Origin: CBDBKE01 sp965218055
Lineage (GTDB): Bacteria; Acidobacteriota; Terriglobia; JAJPHL01; JAPKYU01
Direction of reading: 5' to 3'
Assembly (NCBI GenBank): GCA_965218055.1
Contig: CBDCKA010000001.1
Span: forward strand, 930,001-994,000
DNA: 64,000 nucleotides
Shown here: positions 55,575-63,969 of the stretch, in pieces
Layout of the letters: each line of letters begins with the position of its first letter
Numbering within the stretch: the first letter of the stretch is position 1
Program-made: the position numbers and the translations under genes
The notes under the pieces: model-generated
Told to the model about the DNA's origin: nothing
What the model saw: the letters and a program-made list of their open reading frames with translations, nothing else
Databases searched by the model: none

Positions 55575-56376
55575 TTACGCGACTAACGCATACCGTTTGG
55601 CGAATACCACAGGCGGCATGTTGAGCGCGGAGTGAATCCGCGTGTTGTTGTAGTCCCACAGGGTGCGGTAGATCTCCGCCACTAGCTCCCCCAGTGTTTT
55701 GAAGCGGTTCGGATCTCCCAGGTCAACCTTGAATTTGTCGTAGAACGATTCCTGGTATCCGTTCTCCCAAGGGCACCCCGGGCGGCTCCGTGAAATCACG
55801 ATGCCGCATCCATCAAGGATTTCAGTGAACGCCATCGCGTCATACTCCCTCCCGTTGTCGGAGTGGAATAGACCCGGGCGCGGATGATGGAGCAGGGCGT
55901 TGGAAAGCGCCTGAATGGTGAGCGCGGCTCCCTTTCTCACCGCAACCTGGATTCCCAGGATCCGGCGGGTGTAGAGATCGATCACGGTCGCCACATAGAC
56001 CTTCTTTCCGTGCTGCACGAACTCGGTGAAGTCCGTTGCCCAGATGTGGTTTGCATATGCGGGCATGAGCGCGAGCAGGAGGTTGGGATAGGTCCGGGAA
56101 ACCTTGGATTTTCTCCATTTTCTGCCTCTCCTGCGGTAGGGCTTGATGCCAAACAGACGCATGACCCTCTGCGCCCGCTGGCGGCAGAGTCCCAGTGCCG
56201 TAGCAATTCGCCGGGAGCCGTAGGAGGGATGGATCTGCAGCTCTTCTTCCAGGCGGACCTTGAGGCGCCAGTCCTTCTCCTTCATTCTTGGGACGTAATA
56301 CAGGCTCGCGCGGGATATGCCAAGGGCTCGGGCAAGCGCTGATTTGTTTCTTCCTTCGCTCAATTGTTTTTTTGAG
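55575..56376 (-). CDS. IS3-family transposase OrfB (made by -1 frameshift)
   Basis: About 265 residues from the slippery site. The N-terminal part (ALARALGISRASLYYVPRMK, then SYGSRRIATALG) and DDE core (IWATDFTEFVQHGKKVYVAT, FHSDNGREYDAMAF, PGCPWENGYQESFYDKFKVD) are intact. The T7 run at 56367-56373 is AAAAAAA on the coding strand; a -1 slip there joins OrfA to OrfB. Translation from an independent start is also possible, but none with a good ribosome-binding site is seen. Confidence 0.88.
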
Positions 56377-56620
56377 TCATGGAGAGCTTGAGCGTGATCT
56401 CGCCCACGAGTTCCAGGAGTTCTCTGTTCTGCTTCTGAAGTCGGGAGAACTCCGCCCAGGACGGGGCACCGGTTGCTCCTTTTACCATCCAACCATAGAT
56501 GCTCCCTTCAGAAATACCGTGATCCTTGGCGGCCTGGGCCACCGAGATGCCTTCTTCCTTGACGCGGCGTAGGATATCGGCTTTTACGTCAGCTGCAATA
56601 CGATGATGTTTTTTGTTCAT
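56360..56620 (-). CDS. IS3-family transposase OrfA
   Basis: 86 residues. HTH region VAQAAKDHGISEGSIYGW then a heptad region LQKQNRELLELVGEITLKL, ending at MTQKNN. Just before its stop the coding strand has the A7 slippery run that yields the OrfAB fusion. The start is the ATG at 56620. Confidence 0.88.
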   Translation of the reverse strand: MNKKHHRIAADVKADILRRVKEEGISVAQAAKDHGISEGSIYGWMVKGATGAPSWAEFSRLQKQNRELLELVGEITLKLSMTQKNN

Positions 56621-56671
56621 ATGACACCAGGGTAGTTAATTCCCAACCTCAGTGTCTAAATTACCCAGTCC

Positions 56672-57316
56672 AGGGCATTCTTCCTCGGTTTTGCTGGATC
56701 AGCCGTTTTTCCATACGACCCGAATCCCCTAGCGGGCCTCGGTTTGAAAGCTGGCCCTGGTTTTACGGCGGCTTTCGGGTACGCCTTCAAAGAGGGTTTC
56801 TCCACCGAGATTGAATGGGGATACCAGAAAGCCGGGATTGGCAATCGTATTGAAAATTCCTCTCGGAACATCCCGCCCCTCACCTTCTCCGGGCCAGACG
56901 GACAAGTCTCCCAACCAGATGCCACCATCATCACGCCCGTCATAGGGCTCGACGGAGAAATCAAGACCCAGTCCCTCATGGGCAATGTCTACTACCGCTA
57001 TCCCAAATGGAGAGTGAGTCCCTATGTTGGGTTCGGCCTGGGAGCTTTCTTCCACGATAAAACCGCTACCGTCTCCATTGAGTTCGGCCCCCTCCCCCCC
57101 GACGAACTCTTGGGCAATTTGCTTTTACCACCCCTCCCCGGCGGACTCCTCACAGCCACATACGAGGATTCCCGGTTTGCCTATCAGATCATGGGGGGCC
57201 TCTCGGCTCGGGTCTCCAAACGCGTGGAGTTCCGCTTTGGCTATCGCTTTCGCTCCAGCCGAGGTGGGCCGATCGATGCCGACCAGATTGAGTCAGGCAT
57301 CCGATTCCGGTTTTGA
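56672..57316 (+). pseudogene. Outer-membrane beta-barrel protein, 5' end cut by IS
   Basis: An open frame without start codon runs from the IS border: AFFLGFAGSAVFPYDPNPLA, LKAGPGFTAAFGYAFKEG, NVYYRYPKWRVSPYVGFGLG and finally VEFRFGYRFRSS ... IESGIRFRF. Alternating aromatic strands and the terminal Phe are typical of small OmpA/OmpW-like barrels. A TTG at 56744 could be used but would drop the first strand and leaves no signal peptide, so export is lost. The 3' part is intact. Confidence 0.68.
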
Positions 57317-57391
57317 TTTCTCTGTCGCTTTCTCTGGTTGTGATATGAGTGGTGTCCCTGTCTTGTCTGAGTGGCATGGGAGAATAAAGCC

Positions 57392-57694
57392 ATGCAGCGT
57401 CAACGCGGCGAGTTGGTTCCGATTGCCGAAGTCATCGCCGATCTGCCCGGCCCGATCCAGGCGATCCGCGAAGCCACGCCCCAGGCGCGGCACTCTTTCA
57501 CCGTGGCCGATCAAGTAAACCAGCTTGTCATCGCCAGCGAAGCGGACCCCGATCTAGGCTTCATGGCGCGGCTGATGGTGCTGTGCAGCCTGCCCCGCAC
57601 CAACTCCGGCCACCGGAAAGAGTACAAGCGCGTCAACGGCCCCTATACGCTCTACATGATCCACCGGCGAAACATCCAAGAACCGAGGATGTAG
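57392..57694 (+). pseudogene. Plasmid RepA-type replication protein, N-terminal fragment
   Basis: The frame from the ATG at 57392 contains FMARLMVLCSLPRTNSGHRK and EYKRVNGPYTLYM. This matches the plasmid-encoded RepA family found on proteobacterial and other broad-range plasmids. Homology stops after LYM; the last ten residues (IHRRNIQEPRM) are from joined DNA. It shows that a plasmid or replicating integrative element once contributed to this island. Confidence 0.62.
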
Positions 57695-57843
57695 AGAACG
57701 ACACCCACACCGAGCGCCCGATTGAATTCCCCGCCGGAGCGAACCCAAAGAAAAGCAGCGCCCGCCGATACGGAAGGCACAAGGACGAATTCCAAGAGGG
57801 AGACCCCGACCGCGCTCTGGAAGCTCCGCTCCCGGTGACGCAT
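57652..57843 (-). pseudogene. Small two-span membrane-protein fragment
   Basis: A 63-residue frame with two hydrophobic stretches (SLLEFVLVPSVSAGAAFLWV and ALGVGVVLYILGSWMF). It begins where RepA homology ends, so it may be the end of a different membrane-protein gene. No family recognised. Confidence 0.3.
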
Positions 57844-57847
57844 CCGA

Positions 57848-57935
57848 TTGATGCTGCAACCAGTATCAATATTGACGTTGGAGGTTAGCTGAAGGTTGCC
57901 GCTGCGTTTTCAAAAAGGAAATCCGGGCTAATGTG
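57848..57935. mobile_element. Solo end of an IS1380-type element
   Basis: Matches 47035-47105 in order: GATGCTG, ATCAATA, TTGACGTTGGAG, GAAGGTTGCCGC, AAAGGAAATCCGGGCTAA. No transposase here. Confidence 0.65.
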
Positions 57936-57944
57936 GAATACACC

Positions 57945-58507
57945 TTAATCCCGAAGCGGACGCGGCGGCTGGGCGTGGTTGTGCCCTTCTAAGAACGCTT
58001 CGGTCGTCTCAGCCGGAAACGCCATCACGAAGCAGTCGTCCGATTGCGGCAGCTCCATCACGAAATAGTGCGCCTTGCGCTCCACCCCGCCGATCACCAC
58101 TTGCGCTTCGCCAAAGTCGGCCTGGGCCTCCCCCGGTGGATGCTCCAGCGGCACGAACATCTCCCGCTGGCTCAGCTTCCGCAGCCGCACGTAGTCCTTC
58201 ACGATGGTGTATCCGCCCGGAATCCGTGCTCCTCCCGCAGCCGCTCAAAAACCCGCTTGGCCGTGTGGCGTTGCTTCTTGCTCTGGGCCTTATCTTGCTC
58301 CAGGATCTGGTCGATGATCCCCACCCAGGCATCCAGCTTCGGCCGCCGCGCCGGCTGCTGCCGCCGATAGCCCGGAGGGATCGAGTACCGCAGCATCTTG
58401 CGGACCGTCTCGCGGGCTAGCCCGAACTGCCGCGCCGCCTCCCGTTCACTGATCCCCTCAGCCTGAACTGCTCGTCGAACACGCGCATAGAGTTCCACTG
58501 TGTGCAC
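57945..58507 (-). pseudogene. IS21-family IstA transposase, frameshifted and truncated
   Basis: The first frame from the ATG at 58507 encodes the HTH region (GISEREAARQFGLARETVRK) to RVFERLREEHGF, then stops in a wrong frame at 58199. The correct continuation GGYTIVKDYVRLRKLSQREM and EAQADFGEAQVVIGG (first catalytic Asp) lies in a second frame, 57945-58202. A frameshift near 58215-58225 separates them. Homology ends at EAFLEGHN, so the remaining DDE residues and istB are absent. Confidence 0.82.
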
Positions 58508-60100
58508 ACCTCCGGTGTTTCACAAAACACATCAGAATCACAATGTTTGATGGAATCGAACTGCGCTGGTCTAATTTTGCACCGCCAGAAACCGCCGCTT
58601 ACGCGGCGCTCCCTGGTCTATTATTGCTCCGGCGTTCATAACCTGGCGCCGCTCGAGGAGCTGGAGCGGTTGCGGGCCGATTTCCTGGGTATGGTGAGCC
58701 ACGAGTTGCGGGCCCCGCTGACCTCGATCAAGGGCTCGACCGCGACCGTGCTGGGCGCTTCCTCGGCTCTGGACCCGGCCGAGATGCTGCAGTTCTTCCG
58801 GATCATCGACGAGCAGACCGATCACATGCGCGGCCTGATCAGCGACCTGCTGGATGCGGGGCGCATCGAGGCGGGCACGCTGTCGGTCTCGCCCGACCCG
58901 ACGGAGGTCGCCGGCTTGGTGGACCAGGCCCGGAACACGTTCCTGAGCAGCGGCGGCCGGCACGCCCTCCGCATCGACCTGCCGCCGGACCTGCCCCGGG
59001 TGCTGGCCGACAGCCGGCGCATCGTCCAAGTTCTGAACAACCTCTTCTCCAACGCGGCGAGGCACTCTCCCGAGTCGTCCCCGATCCGGGTCGCTGCGGC
59101 GCGGGACGGCGTGTATGTGGCACTCTCGGTAGCTGACGATGGCCAGGGCGTGCCGGCCGACCAGCTGCCGCACCTGTTCCGGAAGCACGCTGGCGTCGCC
59201 GGCGACGATCGCGAACGCGGCGGCGGGGGTTTCGGCCTGGGTCTGGCCATCTGCAAGGGGCTGGTGGAGGCGCACGGAGGCCGCATCTGGGCCGAGAGCG
59301 GCGGGGCGGGCAAGGGTACGCGGTTCACCTTCACGATTCCGGTGATCGAGGAGGCCGGCCAGGGCGCCGCCGGGGGTCCCGTCCGGACCCCTGCCCGCAG
59401 GCGGCGTGAGGGGCCGCAGCCGACCCGCATCCTGGTGGTGGACGACGACCCGCAGACACTGGTGTACGTGCGGGGCATTCTCGAGAAAGCGGGCTACTAC
59501 CCGCTGGTGACCGGCGACCCGAAGGAGGTGCCCGGCCTCCTCAAGAGCAACCAGCCCGAGCTGGTTTTGCTGGATCTGCTGCTGCCCGGGACCGACGGCG
59601 TCGAGCTGATGCAAAGCCTCCCCGCGCTGGCCGATCTGCCGGTCATCTTCATCTCCGGCTACGGCGGGGACGAGACGATCGCAAGGGCCCTGGAGATGGG
59701 AGCGGTCGATTACGTGGTCAAGCCCTTCTCGCCGACGGAACTGGTGGCGAGAATCCAGGCGGCCCTGCGCCGGCGGGCCGAGCCGCCCGAACCCTATCTG
59801 CTGGGGGACTTGGCCATTCACTACGAGGAACGCCGGGTGAGCTTGGCCGGCCGTCCGGCGCAGCTGACCGCCACCGAATACGAGCTGCTCCGCGCGCTTT
59901 CGGTCAACGCCGGACGGGTATCGACATACGGTTCCCTGCTGCGGCAGGTGTGGGGCGGGCGGTACTCCGGCGACTCTCGGCTGGTGCGCGCCTTCGTGAA
60001 GAAGCTCTGCCGCAAGCTCGGCGATGACGCCAACAGCCCTGCCTACATCTTCACCGAACGCCAGGTTGGCTACCGCATGGCCAGATCTGGCGGGCGGTGA
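58502..60100 (+). CDS. Histidine kinase-receiver-winged helix fusion, sensor part removed by IS21
   Basis: 532 residues as an open frame, of which about 490 are the real gene. HisKA: DFLGMVSHELRAPLTSIKGS with His67. HATPase: NLFSNAARHSP (N box), ADDGQGVP (G1), GGGFGLGLAI (G2). Receiver: LVVDDDP, phospho-Asp358 in LVLLDLLLPG, Lys407 in YVVKPFS. C-terminal OmpR-type winged helix: LTATEYELLRALSVNAGRVS to ERQVGYRM. So kinase, receiver and DNA-binding output are one polypeptide. Upstream of about residue 48 the frame is IS21-end sequence; relatives have GAF/PAS sensors there. The first ATG with any case is at 58550. A soluble, inputless kinase may still be made. Confidence 0.82.
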   Translation: MHTSGVSQNTSESQCLMESNCAGLILHRQKPPLTRRSLVYYCSGVHNLAPLEELERLRADFLGMVSHELRAPLTSIKGSTATVLGASSALDPAEMLQFFRIIDEQTDHMRGLISDLLDAGRIEAGTLSVSPDPTEVAGLVDQARNTFLSSGGRHALRIDLPPDLPRVLADSRRIVQVLNNLFSNAARHSPESSPIRVAAARDGVYVALSVADDGQGVPADQLPHLFRKHAGVAGDDRERGGGGFGLGLAICKGLVEAHGGRIWAESGGAGKGTRFTFTIPVIEEAGQGAAGGPVRTPARRRREGPQPTRILVVDDDPQTLVYVRGILEKAGYYPLVTGDPKEVPGLLKSNQPELVLLDLLLPGTDGVELMQSLPALADLPVIFISGYGGDETIARALEMGAVDYVVKPFSPTELVARIQAALRRRAEPPEPYLLGDLAIHYEERRVSLAGRPAQLTATEYELLRALSVNAGRVSTYGSLLRQVWGGRYSGDSRLVRAFVKKLCRKLGDDANSPAYIFTERQVGYRMARSGGR

Positions 60101-60312
60101 GGACCTCCCCCCCGCGGACAGCTACCGCTCGGTGCATTCCGAACGTAGCGGTGACAAGGTTCAACAGAAAACCCTGTTAAATCTCGGAACAGATTATCGG
60201 GTGCCAAGGGAAAACTGCAAACAGGTCGCTGACCTTGCCGAGCAGCTCCTGGACGGCCAGAGGCCTCTGTTTCCTCCCGAAGCGGACGCGGCAGCGGGGC
60301 GAGGTCGAGTGG

Positions 60313-60450
60313 GTGGGAGTGTCGGAGCGTCGCGGCTCGCCGCATTACCGCATGATGGGCCGCTTGATCCGCTTCCGACTGTCGGAGCTGGCCGAGTGGC
60401 GTCAGCAATTTCATGTGAATGGAGGAATCGATGAACAACAAGACAGGTAG
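60313..60450 (+). pseudogene. Excisionase-like HTH_17 fragment
   Basis: The frame reads GVSERRGSPHYRMMGRLIRF then RLSELAEWRQQF. Y.(R)xGRLIRFR..EL..W is the second half of MerR/excisionase-type HTH_17 domains. The first helix is missing. It ends 20 bases inside the integrase start, an arrangement common for excisionase-integrase pairs. Confidence 0.5.
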
Positions 60451-60583
60451 ACCCAGAAATACCTCCGGTAGTTTGTACCGCCGGCGCGATTCACGCGTCT
60501 GGTGGATGAGCTACCGGGACCACGACGGAAAGTTCCGACAGGAGTCGACAGGCCGAAAGGAGAAAGGCGAAGCCGAGAAGGTG
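60431..60583 (+). pseudogene. Tyrosine integrase, N-terminal fragment
   Basis: An ATG preceded by GGAGG opens a frame reading TSGSLYRRRDSRVWWMSYRD, then FRQESTGRKEKGEAEKVM. This is the N-terminal arm-binding region of phage/ICE-type integrases (GSLY..R.S..WW..Y). Coding ends at about 60583, where antisense surface-protein sequence begins. It could be the lost front half of the integrase at 53400, but the join cannot be shown. Confidence 0.62.
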
Positions 60584-60586
60584 ATG

Positions 60587-60988
60587 CGCAATGGTGTAGT
60601 TTTGCGGGGTGAACGTCAGCGTGGTGGGGTTCACGGTCACGACCGTCGTGTCGCTGCTGCTCACCTGTACTGTGACGTTCTGTGTCGGCTGGCTGAGCAG
60701 CCATACGCGTTGTCTGTAGGTGGCGCCGTTCTCGTTGGCGGCCACGGCGCTGTCGAACACGCGTATGGTGGTCTGTGCAAGCCCAGGTGTCGGTTGCAGG
60801 ATCACGGCGGCAAGGACGGGAAGAAGCCTGCGGAACGTTCGCCTCGGACCGCACCCAGCGCATCGCCGAGCAAGGCGGACGGCGCGACCGGGCGGGCGGC
60901 TAGGGTTGCCTCTGCTCTCTGCTCTCTGCTCTCTGCTCTCTGCTCTCTGCTCTCTGCTCTTGATGGGGTGTGCGAATTGGCATTCCAT
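60587..60988 (-). pseudogene. 5' fragment of a secreted repeat/Calx-beta-like protein
   Basis: The minus strand encodes a signal-like stretch (RRLLPVLAAVILQPTPGLAQ) then RVFDSAVAANENGATYRQRV and VSSSDTTVVTVNPTTLTFTP. The latter is typical of a Calx-beta or cadherin-like beta sandwich. Homology is cut at 60587 by the integrase fragment. The start is unclear; the open frame extends through a 7-base tandem repeat. Confidence 0.5.
60911..60960. repeat. Seven tandem copies of TCTGCTC
   Basis: Perfect 7-base tandem repeats; on the minus strand they encode a run of SREQRAE units. Copy number is likely variable. Confidence 0.9.
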
Positions 60989-61046
60989 TTGTCAAGCCCC
61001 TAATCCGCTAATTTTACTACTTGCTCCGAGGCCGGATAACGGCAAC

Positions 61047-61256
61047 CTAGCTGGCCTTGACCCGCCCGCTGATGGCCTCGCGCAATCCTTCCAGCAATCC
61101 TTCCAGGTGCGCCATGCGTTCGCGCAGTTCGCCCACTTCGCCACGCAAGTCTTTGATGTCCTGCCGCAACGCGCGATTGCTGGTCAGGATCAGCCCGGCC
61201 AAGGTCGCCCCTATTGCCAGGACTGCAACCAAGACACTGATTAGCTCAACGCTCAT
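61047..61256 (-). CDS. Small membrane protein with coiled-coil tail
   Basis: 69 residues from the ATG at 61256, which has GGAGG at good spacing. One membrane span (LISVLVAVLAIGATLAGLIL) is followed by a charged heptad helix (RQDIKDLRGEVGELRERMAHLEGLLEG). Proteins of this plan are frequent as small genes in bacterial accessory DNA; their role is not known to me. It is the last of three small minus-strand genes. Confidence 0.65.
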   Translation of the reverse strand: MSVELISVLVAVLAIGATLAGLILTSNRALRQDIKDLRGEVGELRERMAHLEGLLEGLREAISGRVKAS

Positions 61257-61384
61257 GCTTTCCTCCAATCAGTCTGCCCATTCTCTCACATCCCCAAAAA
61301 AAACACCACGCAGAAACAAACCGGTAGTGGTCAAGTTTGGATTTCCCCCCGCGCCTCCGACCAGAAGACAAGCGCCCCCCCGCT

Positions 61385-61594
61385 TTATTCCTGAGACATC
61401 CTTTCTTCCAGCGGCACCACCGGCAGCGTGATGAAGGTGCGGGTGCCGGGGTCCATTTCCAGGGCCACGGCGGTAAACAGCCCCTCCCCAACCGCATCGC
61501 AGCGCAGCTCCTCCCCCTCGTCGGTTTCTTCATCGTCACCGGAGTCATCCGCGAGGTCTGGAAGTTCAGGTTCGTCGAATAGGAACTCATCCAT
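61385..61594 (-). CDS. Small acidic protein, relative of the one at 47179-47323
   Basis: 69 residues with an acidic front half (DEFLFDEPELPDLADDSGDD) and a conserved-looking end (FTAVALEMDPGTRTFITLPV VPLEE). AAGGAG abuts the ATG. The end is shared with the small frame at 47179-47323. It lies 4 bases after the 58-residue gene upstream, so co-transcription is likely. Confidence 0.6.
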   Translation of the reverse strand: MDEFLFDEPELPDLADDSGDDEETDEGEELRCDAVGEGLFTAVALEMDPGTRTFITLPVVPLEERMSQE

Positions 61595-61598
61595 CTCC

Positions 61599-61775
61599 TT
61601 ACTCCTTGGTTTGGGTCGCCTGATTGTTTTGGCCGCCGTTCAGAATTGCGAGCGCCTTCTTGTGCTTCCGGATTTCGGTCTTCTTGTTCTTTTCAGCGAG
61701 CTTCAGTTCATCAAGTTCGCGTTCGAGGCGTTCGATCGCCGACTGAATGTCGGCGGTGATTTGTTCTGGCATCGC
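61599..61775 (-). CDS. Small coiled-coil protein
   Basis: 58 residues from the ATG at 61775, preceded by AAAGGAG at six bases. Mostly one helix with heptads (IQSAIERLERELDELKLAEK, NKKTEIRKHKKALAIL) and a Gln/Asn/Thr tail. First gene of the three-gene small cluster. No family recognised. Confidence 0.6.
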   Translation of the reverse strand, partial: AMPEQITADIQSAIERLERELDELKLAEKNKKTEIRKHKKALAILNGGQNNQATQTKE

Positions 61776-62044
61776 TGGCTCCTTTTGTTGATAGACTTGC
61801 GATCGGACGGTGTTGGTCCCGAGCCGCAAACGGCCCAGGACCGCAACAGACGGAGGTCTACAAACGGGCGGTCCCCGGATCGGATGATGCCTGCGACGTG
61901 GATCGCAAAGGTGAGGTAGCGCGTGCTCCATTTGTGCTCCATTAAGAGGAGCCTTGGAGCAAGCTGCTGAAACTACAGGGCGTCAGATTGGCCGAAAGTG
62001 AGCGCCATGGACGCTATGTTTTTTATTTTCAATCTAAGCCCATT

Positions 62045-62089
<45 letters not shown>

Positions 62090-62865
62090 TTCTTTTCAGC
62101 AGATTACCGTTGTTCAGGCTGTCGGTGTGAAGCCCAGGGGCGCATTCCGGGGCGCATAAGAACTCGGAAGCCCGGTCGAGGAGCCTGAATCGTCACCGCA
62201 ACGGACCCCTGTTAGCACTTCGATGATGCCCTGGAGATCACCAGAGATCGATGGGCGCGTGCCGTCACTGTGCGCCCCCGAGGCGCTCCGGGTGATCTAG
62301 CGGCCCCTCGATGCTTGCCCCGCCGCCAGGAACGCCCCCGCAATCGCGCACAATCGCCCGCCAAGGCCCCCGTCACCACTTGATGGTGCGAAGTCTGCGC
62401 CGCTAGCAACCGCACATCGCACCGCACCGCACATGCGAGGCTTCCGTCTCGACCCCTGGGCGACGGTGCTGATGGTACCAGCCCGCACTTCTGGGCCAGA
62501 AATCGGAATGCTGCATAATGACGTTATGTGGCGCCCGGCACGCCTGCAGCTTTTGGCGTTCCTTCCCGAAAGGATAAGTAAAACCTAGCGGACAAAGGCG
62601 CGACCTATCTGCCCTCAGCTATAAAAGTGACGCTGCCTCCAGGTAGGCACTTGTCCGGATAGCCGACTATTCGTCCAAGTGAAACCGGGATTGATAAACA
62701 CTTGCCCGTTTGTGGGGATCTATCTGGCATAATTGATGCATCCGTGTCTGAAGCGCTAGGCTCTGGAGACTAAGCGTCGGGACGCGAGAGACTCACAAAC
62801 GCGTTTTTCGCCACTGCCACGCGTGCACGGACTGGGGGGACCGCCGGTTCGTGGTAGGTGTCGTG
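62090..62865. repeat. Intergenic stretch with inverted family B and family A repeats
   Basis: 62422-62545 is the reverse complement of the family B repeats at 23721 and 25842; 62616-62730 is family A (GTGACGCTGCCTCC, GGCACTTGTCCGGATAGCCG, CCCGTTTGTGGGGAT). No gene is supported in this stretch. Confidence 0.6.
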
Positions 62866-63969
62866 ATGAATGGAACAACTTTGACCATGCAACTTAGCAA
62901 AACCACTATCCCCTTCCTGCTGATAACGGCGTTGCTGTCTTCATGCGGAACTCCGAAAGCACCCGAGGAGGCTACCGCTCCGGCTGAGGAAGGCATTGTC
63001 CCGGCCGAAGCTAAGTTGGAACACCTTTTCACACGAACAGCCGACATCAAGGGAGGACTGACAGAAGGGCCGGCGGTGGCACCCGACGGCAGCATCTATT
63101 TCTCGGACATCGCCTTCGGAGAAGACAAAGGCATGATCCTGCGCTTCGACCCGAAAACGGGCGAAACCACTGTCTTTGCCAGAGACAGCCACAAGTCGAA
63201 TGGGCTAGCCTTCGACGCCGAGGGTCACTTGATCGCCGCCGAGGGGTCCGACTACGGCGGCCGGCAGATTTCGCGCTGGAACGTTGAAACCGGCAAGCGC
63301 ACAACATTGGCGGACAACTACGAGGGCAAGAAGTTTAACGCGCCCAACGACCTCGCTATCGACAGCCAGGGACGCGTCTACTTCAGCGATCCGCGATACC
63401 TGGGCCCGGAAACCCGCGATCTCGACTACTTCGCTATTTTCCGGGTCGACAAAGATGGGAGGGTCATCGAAATTACCCGTGAGGTAGCCAAACCGAATGG
63501 TGTGACCCTTAGCCCGGATGAGAAAACGCTTTACGCAGCCGACCACGACAACGGGAGTGAGCATGTCGCCAATCCTAATGCGCCGCCCGGAACGCCGGGA
63601 CCGATGAAAGTCTATGCTTTCCCACTCGGCCCCGATGGTTTGGTATCGGGCGAACGGAAGACCCTAGCGGACTTTGAAGACCAATCCGGCTGCGACGGCA
63701 TGACGGTGGACGAGAAAGGAAACATCTATTTGACGGTCCGTAGCGCGAAACGCCCCGGGGTAATGATCATAAATCCCGAAGGCGAAGAACTCGGGTTCAT
63801 CCCCACGGGTCCGCCCCACCAAGAAGGCGCGGAGAAACAAGTGGGCTTGCCAAGCAATGTCGAATTCGGCATCGGCGAAGAGGTGAACGTGCTCTACGTG
63901 ACCGTCGACACCAGCCTTTACCGGGTCCGGCTAAACGTTAGAGGCTACCATCCGCACCACGCGCAGTAG
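62866..63969 (+). CDS. SMP-30/gluconolactonase-like lipoprotein
   Basis: About 367 residues. A lipoprotein signal ends in ITALLSSC (lipobox LSSC). The six-bladed SMP-30/gluconolactonase propeller follows: EGPAVAPDGSIYFSDIAFGE, NGLAFDAEGHLIAAEG, FNAPNDLAIDSQGRVYFSDP and KPNGVTLSPDEKTLYAADHD carry the metal-binding Glu, Asn and Asp residues in expected places. It likely hydrolyses a sugar lactone or related ester in the periplasm. Starts at 62866 or 62887 are both possible; AGGTG lies before the first. Confidence 0.87.
   Translation: MNGTTLTMQLSKTTIPFLLITALLSSCGTPKAPEEATAPAEEGIVPAEAKLEHLFTRTADIKGGLTEGPAVAPDGSIYFSDIAFGEDKGMILRFDPKTGETTVFARDSHKSNGLAFDAEGHLIAAEGSDYGGRQISRWNVETGKRTTLADNYEGKKFNAPNDLAIDSQGRVYFSDPRYLGPETRDLDYFAIFRVDKDGRVIEITREVAKPNGVTLSPDEKTLYAADHDNGSEHVANPNAPPGTPGPMKVYAFPLGPDGLVSGERKTLADFEDQSGCDGMTVDEKGNIYLTVRSAKRPGVMIINPEGEELGFIPTGPPHQEGAEKQVGLPSNVEFGIGEEVNVLYVTVDTSLYRVRLNVRGYHPHHAQ

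Larger units (their letters stand above)
55539..56671 (-). mobile_element. Second IS3-family element (about 1.13 kb)
   Basis: Ends: GGACTGATTTCTTTAGACAC at 55539 and, on the other strand, GGACTGGGTAATTTAGACAC ending at 56671. OrfA and OrfB are on the minus strand. It differs from the element at 15805 in ends and proteins. No target duplication is visible, and the flanking genes are both truncated at the borders. Confidence 0.87.

Noticed and set aside
58571..59821. A 416-residue open frame on the minus strand
   Set aside because: It is the antisense of the histidine kinase-response regulator, whose motifs are clear on the plus strand; the frame is a by-product of high GC codon use.
60911..60960. 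Possible CRISPR-like or coding repeat
   Set aside because: A 7-base tandem repeat without spacers; not a CRISPR array. No other candidate array was seen in the window.
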